Assembly: GCA_003344405.1 (NCBI GenBank)
Contig: NOWV01000272.1
Span: 1-64,000, forward strand
DNA length: 64,000 nt
DNA from: Trichoplax sp. H2
Taxonomy: Eukaryota > Placozoa > Uniplacotomia > Trichoplacea
Reading direction: 5' to 3'
The notes below the pieces were generated by a model. The model made no database searches. It was not told the DNA's origin and saw nothing but the letters and a program-made list of their open reading frames with translations. This document shows positions 22,946 through 36,100 of this stretch, one piece after another; the first letter of the stretch is position 1, and every line of letters starts with the position of its first letter. The position numbers and the translations under genes were made by a program.

Positions 22946-25900
22946 GAAAATATTACCACATATATGTCAAGATATGCTGTTGGAATAAAATTAATTCTGG
23001 ATTACCTTGAAAAAATGATAATATTGCGTGTTTTTTCCTTGGCCAAAGTGGCCATACTTATAATTAATAGATTTTTATACCTTACTTAGTGACTGGCCGT
23101 CATCAATTGCATTGAATAATAAAAAGTGAAAATTAAAATTATAATTTTAAATAGATAAAGAGTTGAAATATATCTGCGTAGTTAACGTCGATAAGCGATA
23201 TGATATGTTCGACAGCTTCCTTTTCAGTATTTCATAATTACCTCATGCTGTTACTAAATTGAATTGAGAAAATCGCCGCTAACAATAGCTATAATATTAA
23301 TTAGAAGCATCCAAGAAATAGATTAATTGACCTGATGACGGCTGAAATAACAGTTAACATCGCTACGGTATCAACGGCTACAGACAATGGTAGTTAATTA
23401 TCCACAGCTTCCTCGAATACTATTATCGCCAACTTTGAATATATTTTTTAGAAAAATTAGCATATCATAGACATTTTAGTAAATAAGTTGTTATGATAAA
23501 GACAATAAAACATAATAATGACTATTCGACTAAACTAATTTAATACATTGCATTTGCTGTGTGATTTCTATGGCTATGAATATATATAATATTGCATATT
23601 GTATTAACTTAATGTGATAGATAAATCTTTTTAGGCCAAGTTTAAAATTTTTTTACTTATAGAACATCCTTCAAGTAATATGACAGTAACCCATTATGAT
23701 TATCATTGTTATTGTAGTTATGATTATAATTAATATTATTTCATAGTTAATATCCATAGAAAGAAGAAATAGAATTTCCACCTTTGCACGGTGTGTTCTG
23801 GTGTGCATGTAGAGTAAAAAATTAGTTACAATAAAGTAGTTCTTTTCTTCTTATCTAAATACGATGTGACTTCGGCATTTTAGATCTACTTGAAGTATTT
23901 TATAAGTTTTAGACAATAAATAATAAATTAAGCACTAACTACTCAAGGCTAAACCAACGTTTTAAAATCGATTTGATATTTTCTCAACTGTAAAGAACTC
24001 AATTCCGGTTTACTTTATTCTATATGTGCAATATTTTCTTAAAATTACACTAACTAATAAAATATTTACTCTTTACTACTATGTCGAATATATTAATAAA
24101 GTTGCTTGCATAAATTATGAGACGCGAGATTAAAAAGAATTCTTTCTAATTACAATAAAGCATAGACAATTAGACTTTAGTATACTGATATAAGGTAGGT
24201 GCACTTTGTACGATATCACTTGAAGTATGATAGACGTATATTATTAAATATAGCTCTTTAGATAATAAAACTACCCGCTTATTGAATCACGGGCTGTAAC
24301 CAAAAATGATTAAAGTGTTTACTTTAATACTTTGGCATAGAAGAAATAATAATGTTACCTTAAGTTACCGATGTCCTTGATTGGCAATTATTTGGTTTTA
24401 ATCTTATAACATCATGAGTATCTAGTGATTTATAACATAGCTATAGATGATTTATAAAATTTTTCAAATTAAAAGAATTAATTAATGTTTCTTACGTGGT
24501 TATAATAAACTATAAATTGATCGCGTAATTATTTCATAAATAAATAATGGCCTTTTAGCTACGGTGCCTTTTCGTTATTGCAGTGCATCAATTAATTAAT
24601 TGCGGAATATTTATTATAGCAGCTGTCTACTAAACTAATTCGGATGTCTGTCTATTTCCAATGTAAATCAGTAGTTTTAATTCAAATATTGATCTTACAG
24701 TAACAATAGCTCTTTTAAATCTTTATCAGAATAATATCATAAAATAAATAACATAGGGATTTTTGCGCAATAATTACGCATTGTCTTTTATAGGGTAAAT
24801 TTGATAAAGTACCAATTATTTCTACTTTAGAGTTGAAAAATAAGCTATACTGCCTTTGTTTTATTCGGAAGTTTAATTAAGTATGGAGGCTGAATACAAA
24901 CTCTGATTAACATGCAAGAAACATGTTAATGATGTTATATGATAATTTGTAATTCGAAAAATAGTCTATTTCTTTTTCGACCTAATGACCTATCAAGGTT
25001 AAAAATGGGTGTAGATGCTTCCGTAAAAAAATTTTTAAATTTTGCTAACATGATTTTACTCTTAACACAATTTAGAGGTCATTGGTGCATAGATTTGATG
25101 GTCCTGCGTAAATTAAAATGTAAGCGTAATAAGTCAACCATTTGGTACGTGATTTCTTCACATAGTTTAATATTAATAGCATAATAAAAAATATGAAATA
25201 TTATTTATAAACAACACCTGAATTATATACACCAGTAATTGATCGAGTATAATTTACACCTGATTTGACCAGATTATATACTAGCATGCTTGTTGAATCG
25301 ATCATAAAGTTTTCTTGTCAATAGGTTAATAATACTAATGTAGGTTTCGTAAGTCTAAACTATGGAGCAGAACTAAACATTAATAACTTTTTTTCTAACA
25401 GCTACCGAATATTACTATTGGTGACAACTCTGGATTATTTATAGATCAATATAGAGAATATCCGAAATGACTAGAACAATGCATCGTAATCATTTAATTT
25501 TCTTTTACTTTACACTTGTCTTTCTTTCTTCTTTTAAATCGCTTCACTTCTAATATGCCCTTACAAATATCATCAAATGGCACAAAATGCTGCTTCATAG
25601 GTTACAACTGCCTTCTTTGCTAATGCAATTATAAAATATCTAGCCAGTGGCATATTTAAGAGATAAAATTGTATTAAACAGCGTGCGAAAAAGCTGTCCA
25701 TTGCTAATTTGATGATAATAACCTGATCTTTTGAGACGCTCAATAACAGGATTAATTATCTTAATGTAATGGTTGTTGTTATCCATAAGGACGCGAAATA
25801 AGAACTTAAGGTAATTAAAGCTATAAATGAATAGATAAATTTTAGACTCCATTTGAAGTAGTACTTACGCGTAAAATTAGATTTGTTTTTTAATATGGAT

Positions 25901-28900
25901 GAAGATATTTAGACGTGAAAAAAATTGCTGTAATTATTGTATGCAGTACCTAGTACAAAGGTATAGCATTATTTAGAGTTGTATATAATAGCTCATTATT
26001 TCCCTCTAACGAAGATGGAATTACTATCTACAAATGATAAGATTTGAACTTAGTAATGTATAGCGGAATACGTTATTCATTTTATCTTGATATCAAATTG
26101 AATTTTAGCTTTGGTTATTTTGTTTACTGTATTAATCAATCTCAAATATCTCACTACACGGGATGAATAATATAATAAATTGTGTTACGTATATGTATGC
26201 CGTATGTGGTGTACAATTTCCATTGCATATCTAACAGATCCGGGCAGATGCTATGATTTATTCATACTTATTTACCGTTATTAATTAACTACGTAGTTAA
26301 TATACAGCAGCTATTATTCAGGAAGATTTTAATCTAATCTGAAAGGTAAGAAAAAACCGTGATTTTCGTATACCCTCAATGCTATTTAAAATTAGTATAT
26401 AATATATTGATATTGATGATGACAGTATTAGCTTGCTACGTAAGCGTCAAGTACGAGAACTTGTAACCTATATCCCTTACAATTAGAATTTTTGTGAATC
26501 GTGATAATATTTGAATTTGATAGGACCGTTTACACATCTTTTACGATCAATACATATATCGAAATTCTATTTCTTTTGCACTAATCGTTACATATGGATA
26601 CCATTAGGCTAATAATAAAAAAAGCGTTTGCAAAGTAGGTATGATCCTAAATCTGATACCATTATTAGTAAAGAGAATTCTGAAATTGTTCATCTAAATA
26701 TATAGACATCAATCTGAAATATGAGTACATGTAAACCAATCGATCACCATTGAAACATGTTACTTGCAATTACTGTGCACATCTTCTATCTGATTATTGT
26801 CAAGTACAGTATAACAATTGAAGTTTTTACTTTAATTGCTAAAATTTGAAATGTATATGAATAATTATACGCGTATATATCATCTAGTGCGGTCAGGAAA
26901 TCTGAGTAGGCAACCAGATTTGGTTCTCTCACATAGATACTTTATCAACGCGGATAGACCTTGCAAAATAGCACACATATATACTATATGACGAAAATCT
27001 TGGCCACGTCATGTCGAAAATAAAAAAAATAAAAGTAGATGATAACTGCACCATATTTCGATATGGACTACAATCTAAATTTTTTATGAACTACATTTAA
27101 ATTTAAATTTGAACTTATTACATTACTGATATTGATAATTTAATATTAGTACTAGGGAATACCCGCTCTGCAAGCAGTTACCCGGCTTAAGTTCATAAAT
27201 CAATGAGGAGTTTTTACGGCACACGATATCATTTAACACTAAAAATTACAGATTACTATAGAATTTCTATGCGGCAGTTTTACAGTATTCCGATTATATA
27301 TAATAATTTTATAATGAACAGAACGAATTGCCGAGATTCATATATATAACCTGACAGAATAGTAAAAGTACTTTATTTTTGGAAAATAACAATACGAAGT
27401 ACTCTTCCTGTTCTAATGTTCCTAAGATATTGCAAATTCATTTATGTTACGAAATGAATGTTGCATGATCCTTTAACATTGTATGCATTGGTTATGTAAG
27501 ATATTTATTGTAGTGCGTGGATTATACATTTTAAAATATCAGCGGTTCTCTTGCATCATATATCGGATGCTGATTGCAGTATTTTATATTTGTAGGCGTA
27601 TACATTATGCTAGAGCTATTGGCCAAGTGATAATGTTATTTGAATGGCTTTAGTAATCCTAACGATTAGGAAGGTAAAGACAAAAGGAAAATTGCAATAC
27701 TGTGCAAAAGCGTAATCTTACTGGACATCCTATCATTCATCATAGCTATAGAAACTGCAACTAGTTCTAGTTATTCGGTTTAAATAGAATGAAAATTTTA
27801 GGAGGTGAATAATTCATGCACATATGGAACAATTTTGTAAATCATTTACAGATTCAGTCAGTATTCATAATTATATCTTGAAATTGGGGGTATTTTTGAT
27901 AGAATGGCGAGTAAAGCACAAAGCGAGCTTTTATCACTACACCAATGATTATATAATTTAAATTGCGCAATAGAATGTGTGTACCCTCAATTTATGCTTA
28001 TGCATGGTGCCCAATATAAAGTAAGTAATCAATTAATTAATTATAGTTGGCTGTCTAAATGTCCATAATTAAGCGCAACTGTCTATGCCGGATTGGTTTG
28101 ATATAAAAGTTGCAACCATAAGCGGTACAGTAGGGTGTCTTTTGAATATTAGGATAAATCTATGCACCGTTACCTTAAATTTAATTGAAAATGCAATCTA
28201 TGTACGTAACTTCCGCGCTGTAATTTTACTTCAGTATACGAAAGTGGTCGTCAATATTGTTCTGGTTGTCCCGAAAATACAATATGCATAGGATACAAGT
28301 ATCTATGTCACGCAGTATGAATTGTAAAGTTGCTATTAGTTTGATGAAATTGGAGCACGTAGCTTTTTGTTTAAGTATTCTAGTGCGATACTGCACACTA
28401 ATGAGACTTTTAAATTCTATCCTTCGAATTTATTTTGCTAAAATGAGTTTATCGGCGATATTTGCTAAGCCTTCCGCGCAAGCATCTACAAGACTTTCAT
28501 CTATTCTAAAAAAGAATAAAATTAAACTAATCAGTATTTCCATCACACTGTAAGGTCTCTCACAACAATGATTTCCTCTGCATTATCCATTCTAGTTTTA
28601 CATAATATCGCCCATTATATCCATTTCAAATTTAGCAGCAGTCATATGTTTCTAATTTGCCATCTGGATATATTTTTTTTTTTTCTCGAGAGTACTAACC
28701 AGAGCATTTAATACAAGATATGTGTGAATATACTGTACACTTTGTAACCTTTTTAGAGTTTCCGTATCATAGCACTACAGTACTGTACGGTACAAGGAAT
28801 CAGGTGTTTGGGTCATTAAATATGCATTCTGTGCACTGAGTGTACAGCATATTCATGGCATATCGATTCAGTTAATTCATGAATTTTAAAAAGGACTTTT

Positions 28901-29094
28901 CCATGCATGGGCTTAGACCAGTGTTGAATACTGGTTTAGACGGAGAGCAACAAGATGGTACAAAGAAAGCCTTAACTGCTGACATTATTGCTGACAGAGT
29001 TATGGACTACTACTGCAGAAGAATCTTTCCAGTAGTCCTTGAGCTTCACTGTACCGTACAATTTGAGTAGTCAGGGACTACTCAACTAAAAATT

Positions 29095-29580
29095 TTCCCT
29101 TTCAAAATTTTTAGTTACGTCTTTGAGGGGAGAATTTTTAGTTGACTAGTCCCTGCAGTAGTTCTATAGCAGAGTTTCCTCGCACTGCAGTATGGACCAG
29201 TAGAAATGGTCGTTTCCGAGTCAAAAATTTTCCCTTTAAAATTAAAAAATGTTTTAGTTACGGCTTTGAGGGGAGAATTTTTAGTTGACTAGTCCCTTCA
29301 GTAGTTCTATAGCAGAGCTTCCTGGCACTGCAGCATGAACCAGTAGAAATGGTCGTTTGCGAGTCAAAAATTTTCCCTTTAAAATTAGAGAAAATTACTT
29401 ATATGCCACAGCATATTTTCGTATTTACTAATATGCCATTGGAAACTTCAGTAATTAAAAAATGTTTTAGTTACGGCTTTGAGGAGAGAATTTTTAGTTG
29501 ACTAGTAATTCTAGTAATTCTATAGCAGAGCTTCCTGGCACTGCAGCATGGACCAGTAGAAATGGTCGTTTTCGAGTCCT
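29095..29580. repeat. Three-copy dispersed-tandem repeat of about 140 bp
   Basis: A block containing gttctatagcagagyttcct, cactgcag, ccagtagaaatggtcgtt and a ttttagttacgkctttgagg element is present three times. The first element starts at about 29157, 29301 and 29513. Copies 1-2 are 144 bp apart; copies 2-3 are 212 bp apart because about 65 bp (around 29388-29455) of unrelated AT-rich sequence interrupts. Copy 3 runs directly into a TACTGTAC palindrome cluster. Confidence 0.8.
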
Positions 29581-29790
29581 TCACTAACTGAACTACTGTA
29601 CTGTACAGTACAGTACTGTACACTGTACAGTACAGTACAGCATTTCACGTACTGTACTGTACACTGTACCAAATAATACTGTATCATGTATGCTGTCATC
29701 CAGGTCGTAGAACTGTTTGTCACACCTTCAGTATGGTAATATACTGTACTGTACCATGCACAATACGCGTATTGTACGTACAGTACGTTA
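29580..29790. repeat. Palindromic TACTGTAC cluster upstream of TOP2
   Basis: Dense ACTGT/ACAGT words such as ctactgtactgtacagtac at 29594 onward, with further runs to about 29785 (gtacgtacagtacg). Same word set as the clusters at 4.8-6.4 kb and 17.4 kb. The open frame crossing it on the minus strand is a composition effect. Confidence 0.8.
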
Positions 29791-29954
29791 TCACGGCTTA
29801 TCGAAGTCATCAAAGGTGTAGCGTCAAGTTAAAACCTGTTTGAATTCATCGACCGTTCGAACTTGTAACCGTCAACCAAATTCAAAATTTGAAAACATAA
29901 ATAGTGTGACATACTTCCGGCGACAGCCTACACGAACGTACTACACTGCGCAAG

Positions 29955-29990
29955 TATAAATAAGCAGACTCAAGCAAATGCAGTCATTCA
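29955..29990 (+). promoter_or_regulatory. Candidate TATA box and initiator for TOP2
   Basis: TATAAATAAG at 29955-29964 is followed about 30 bp later by TCATTC (29984-29989), an initiator-like element, the classical core-promoter spacing. A possible untranslated exon could end at a donor at 30052 (gtaaca), followed by the candidate leader exon at 30156. A cttccggcg (ETS-like) motif lies about 45 bp upstream. Confidence 0.4.
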
Positions 29991-30155
29991 ATTGCTTGCT
30001 TCAGTCGAGATTTATTCTTTGCATTTACTTTCTTTATTGACGATTGTCCAGGTAACACTAAGATTCCTGAAATTGAGGAAGCTAACCTGTAACTACTACT
30101 ACTACGATTTATTTTGTTATTTTCATTGGTGAATATCTTGTACTAATTAGTCATT

Positions 30156-33100
30156 ATGGCTTTGGTAGAAAGAACTTTGGTAAGTAGATGTTGATCCTCA
30201 AAAAATGATAATAATAATAATTCATTATTGAACGTTCATAGAAGAAATTTGAAACCCAAATCTCAAATACTGTTCTGTTGACTATTATTATTTTATTATG
30301 AGTTCTTGATTCTGAGTGTAGATGAATTGCACGCTTACAATATTTAACGTATTCATTTGTACGGTATAATTTTATACATAAAATAAAGAGTAATAGATAT
30401 TACTATTTATTTATACTGTAGTTTAAATGATTCAATAAAAGCGTCAGCTTTTGGACTCTTCTAATCACAGAATTAGCCCTGCTGACGTTACGGTTGTCAT
30501 TGTAAATTCAAAGTACACTGTGCATATTCCTTTACAGTCCTACATAGACCTTCGTATATTTTTGAGTGCATAATTAACAGCTAATATTTAAAATTAAGTA
30601 AAATTAATCAATCATACACATATGTAGTTATTACAGACAGACCTTTGACTAGGTTCTCGAGCAGCTATTTCATGCGGAAAATTAAAATTCCACCGTTTAC
30701 TGTACTACTATAATATTTCACTTCCTGAAAGTGCATCAAAGTATTCGTATCCTGCACACTTTTAATTAGGCACCGATATTTTTATACCGGTGGCGATCAT
30801 TTATAAATACAGTAACTCCATAGTACCGTATAGTGTTCGGTGAATAGTGAAGCTAAACTTAATAGAGACTCCAAAGTCTTAACACTATTGCAACGTACTG
30901 TACACATAAAATCACTCACTATACAGTACAGTATTGTCCAATTTTCCAGTGAAATTAGTGCGTCAGTGGTCAATGCTGATATATATGTCACGTCATATAT
31001 ATATGCTGTAGACATTTTAGATTGATTTTTGGATTTTAATTTTTTTACATAGTAGCAAATTCTCTTCTTTTATTATCAAGTAGTCCCTGGTAAATGCTAA
31101 TCGTTCATGGCCACACATGCTCATGAAGTTCACTCCATTATAACTTTTTCGCGCAGTGATATTGCATATCATTGATGGATGTAGTATTGTCATTTTATTA
31201 TTGCACAGTACTGGACTACACATAGAGTCACTGTACAGTACATTAATACAGTATTGTCCAATTTTCCAGTGAAATTAGTGCGTCAGTGGTCAATGCTGAT
31301 ATATACTGTAGACATTTTAGATTGATTTTTGGATTTTACTTTTTTTACATAGTAGCAAATTCTCTTCTTTCATTATCAAGTAGTCCTTGGTAAATGCTAA
31401 TCGTTCATGGCCACACATACTCATGAAGTTTACTCTATTATAACTATTTAGCGCAGTGATATTGCATATCATTGATGGATGTAGTATTGTCATTTTAATT
31501 GATTTTTGAAAAAAACCGCCAATGATGGAGTATGCGCTTATCGCACTAATTTTTTCACGGTTATAGTACGGTACTAAAATTAAGTACTCTGTTAAGTTAA
31601 ATACGCGAACAAATCTTAGAAACTATACGATTGAACCACCACTTTAGCTATGATTTCCGACACTAATCTCGAGATCTGAAGACGCAGTTGCTTGAGTATG
31701 TGACACGTAATGTACAGTAGTCGTCTTTTTGTCCTCCAGACCTCAATCTGAATCAATTATTGTGAAGGAACACTGTGTGTAGCATAGTGTTCCAGGTCTT
31801 TCTAGGAAGATATCATCCTGTTGCATAGTCCTTACCAATTTTTTATTGCTAATAGCAAGTCGAAAATGACGTCCGCAGTTATTAGACCTTGTGTCGACTA
31901 ATTTGACATCTTTAGATACTATGCTATCTTCTGCTTGGTTAACTATTGTATCAGCTCTTTAATTTGTTATTGCTAATTACTAGCAAAGTACACCTTACTG
32001 AGTATTATTATTAATAATCTAGTTTGCATCAAAATAATATTTCCTACTATATTGTATAATAGATGGTATATATGTACGATATACGCACCTATATTACGTT
32101 ATATCACTAGTATAAAATAGAAGGAAATATTCAAATTAAAACTTTGGGCCGATAACTGAATACGAAAAATGAAGAAATACAAAAGTCAGCTTGCTGACGA
32201 AGATATTTTATATCTTGGATGTAACCTCTTGGTATATTGACATATTATCATAGTTATACACAATTATGACATACGCTACATGACTGCACAACTTGGTATT
32301 CATAGTATCTTGCTGATCTAACTAGATGGGATCCTAGTCCTAGTTTTACGTTTTTTTTATGTTATTAACAGTAAAAATCATGTCATCCAACAAGATTAGA
32401 CATTACAATATAAAGTTGATAATTATGCTTATATTCTAGACTCGATATAATTTATTATTCCCAATTAAAACAGATACTGCTTTACTACCATATTTCGATC
32501 TAAAGTCTGGAATAGCAATTCTCTTGTCTCATTGTCTACTTCTGAAGTTTTATCAAACAATCTATCTAGTACTTATCAATTAGATTTCGCACTGCTAACA
32601 TGCGATATATGGTATATATTTCAATTAATAGGAAAACTCTGTGGTAGATGGCGTTAAGAAGAAGACTCCTAGCAAGAAAAACAAGCGATTATCTGTCGAA
32701 AGGATCTATCAAAAGAAATCCCAATTGGAACACATACTCCTTAGACCCGATACCTATATCGGATCAGTTGAGCATATCACGCAAACTATGTGGGTTATCG
32801 AGGATGGCAAGATGATGAATAAGAGCATTACTTATCCTCCTGGCTTGTATAAAATCTTTGATGAAATTTTAGGTGTGCTACTCACTAATGCAAACTGTAT
32901 CATACCTTTGATAGAATACGTACAATATTATTACAATGAATCAATGATTATTAAAATACTTTTCAAGCTTGCTCTTTTGTCCTAAATGCAACGTCTAAAT
33001 TATTTCTTTCATTTTGTATACTAGTTAATGCCGCGGATAATAAGCAACGAGATCCAAGGATGGATACCATCAAAATTACAATTGACCCGTAAGGATTTTA

Positions 33101-36100
33101 CATTCGGAATAGTTGTCATTAATATTTCACAAGGAATACGTGAATTGTATCTATAAAATTTCTATCGATTTCCTTTACTAACTTATGTAAACATAAATTT
33201 TGCTTCACAGCGAAAACAACTTGCTTAAAATTTGGAATAATGGGCGCGGTATTCCAGTAGAAATACACCGTGAAGAAAATGTCTATGTACCGACCTTAAT
33301 ATTTGGTCACTTATTAACATCGAGTAATTATAACGATGATGAGCGCAAAGTTACCGGCGGCAGAAATGGATACGGTGCTAAACTTTGCAATATATTCAGC
33401 ACAGAATTTAAAGTGGAAACTTATTCTGCTGACTCTGGTAAACAATTCTCACAGGTAATGAATTTATTAGTTTCGATTCAAGTTATGAATCGATTCTTAT
33501 ATGTATTTATCTACTTGGCTAATACAGCATTCACATCGTTATATTTAGACTTGGAATAACAATATGTCTAAGGCACGAGAACCTAAGATTACCGCAATTG
33601 AAAAATCCAAGCAAGAATTTACGTGTATTACTTTTAAACCAGATTTACAAAAATTTGGTTTAACACATCTGACTTCCGATATTGTTTCGCTAATGACTCG
33701 CCGAGCTTACGATATAGCTGCAGCAGCTAGAGGTGTTAAAGTTTATTTGAATGGTGATCGAATACCTGTAAGTATTGCAGTTATGTATTTGTTCTCCTGC
33801 TAATGATTGCCGTTATACATAAATAGATGATTTCTACTACATTTTGATGAAGTAATAAAACTCATGTTGGGAACTAAAATATAACATTTGCCATCTTAAA
33901 GATAAAAACGTTTAAGGATTATGTGGAACTGTTTCTGGCAAATGAAGAAAAGGATGATGGAGAAGAAGACAAGGAAAAACGTAAAATCACTCACGAAATT
34001 GTTAATGGTCGGTGGGAAGTTTGCTTGACAGCTAGTGATAGAGGCTTTCAGCAAGCAAGCTTCGTCAATAGCATAGCTACTACGAAGGTAAAATTAATAA
34101 TATTAATGCTGATATTATCTCGTGTATAGAAGTATAAAGGAATTATAAGAAAGTTGACGCTAAATTATCTAGATCAGTCAACGTGATTCTTGCTTATCAC
34201 AATAGGGTGGTACTCATGTCAATCATGTCGTGGATCAGTTAGTTGAAAAGTTGATGGGCGCAGTTAAAAAGAAGAACAAAGGTGGAATCGATGTAAAGCC
34301 TTATCAAATTAAAAATCATATGTGGGTCTTTATCAATTGCTTGATCGAAAATCCATCGTTTGACTCTCAAACAAAAGAAAATATGACACTTCGTGCTAAA
34401 TCTTTCGGATCGTCCTGTAATTTGAGCGAAAAATTTATTAAAGGAGTAAGCTTAATTTGGTATAGTTTATGGCCAAATCTAGTGTATATATATGTATACA
34501 CAACGTAACTTTTGCTTAAGGACGATACTATTTATTCGCTAGGCTTTGGGATGCGGTGTTGTCGAAAGAATATTGAATTGGGTTAGGTTTAAAACTCAGG
34601 TAAAATTTAGTATTTAAAATATCTAAATCATGATTATGTTAGCGTGCTTACGAAATAATTCTTAACATTTCATTTCTTGGTTATAGGCACAACTATCAAA
34701 GAAGTGTTCGGCATCCAAACACTCTAAGCTTAAAGGCATTCCCAAACTCGATGATGCTAACGATGCAGGAACTAGAAATTCCAGTGATTGCACCTTAATT
34801 TTAACGGAAGGTGATTCAGCAAAAGCACTAGCTGTTTCAGGATTATCCGTAGTTGGTCGTGATAAATATGGTGTGTTTCCTTTACGTGGGAAATTATTAA
34901 ACACTCGTGAAGCGTCTTCTAAGCAGGTGAGTGTCATATTTGTTTTATAATCGCGCAAGTCGTTGGATTGCTTTACATTTCCTAAAAATAGATGTTACAC
35001 TGTTTTGATATAAGTTCCTTTCTAATCATGTTACCTCATATAGGTTATGGAAAATGCTGAAATTAACAACATTATCAAAATTTTGGGTCTTCATTATAAC
35101 AAGAAGTACAATGATGACGTCAGCTTGAAATCATTGCGTTATGGCAATTTGATGATAATGGCTGATCAAGATCAAGATGGTTCTCATATAAAAGGACTCT
35201 TAATCAATTTTATACATCATAATTGGCCTTCACTTTTACAACAACCCTTTTTGAAGGAATTTATAACCCCTATTGTGAAAGTAACTAAGGGTAAAAACGA
35301 AATAGCCTTTTATAGTATACCTGAATTTGAAGAATGGAAACAAAATACTGCTAGCTATAAATCATGGAAAGTAAAGTATTACAAAGGTCTCGGAACCAGT
35401 ACACCAAAGGAAGCCAAAGAATATTTCGCAGATATGTCTAGACATCGCGTTGCATTCAGATATGATGGCAACGACGACGATACTGCTATACAACTTGTAA
35501 GATAATTCTACATTCGTAATTATCTCAGGATTTATGAAATATTTATTGCAATAATTTTAATTATTACGAGCAGTCTATTCTCTCGGTGTAATTGAAGATG
35601 ACATCTTACTATGTCAGATTGCTAATTAAATGAAATTAAATTACTATTGTCTAGGCATTTAGTAAGAAGATGATTAGTGAAAGGAAAGAATGGCTCAACA
35701 AAAGTATGGAAGACAAAAAGAATCGAAAGTTGAATAATAAGCCTGAGGTTAGGAAGTAATAATTAGAAATTATATAATTTGCATATTTCTTAAACGATCT
35801 AAAAATTATTCCAATTCTTTCCAAATTATGCACATTCTAGCCTTATCTATATGGTAAAGAAGTATCCGATATCAGCTATAGTGATTTTGTTAACAAAGAA
35901 CTGATTCATTTCTCCAATGCTGATAACATACGTTCAATCCCTTCTTTGATGGATGGTAAGTATCACAGCTATTACATTGATAGGGCGAGGATATATAAAT
36001 ATGATTAATTTTTAATATGTTTTGATGATATAGGCTTGAAGCCAGGTCAGCGGAAAGTATTATTTACTTGCTTTAAACGCAATGATAAGAAAGATATCAA

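Larger units (their letters stand above)
22946..29950. other. Divergent intergenic gap, GPCR/TOP2
   Basis: The largest gene-free stretch, about 7 kb. From 22946 to about 28700 it is AT-rich with scattered short frames lacking any recognised domain (for example 24939-25184, 25640-25852, 28085-28553). From about 28730 it becomes repeat-rich (palindromic words and a three-copy repeat, listed separately). The TOP2 promoter is probably at its right end. Confidence 0.5.

Noticed and set aside
28430-28505. Minus-strand 25-codon exon-like segment after a strong acceptor (IDESLVDACAEGLANI), ending in a stop
   Set aside because: No second exon, start or family match could be found; one short open stretch is insufficient.
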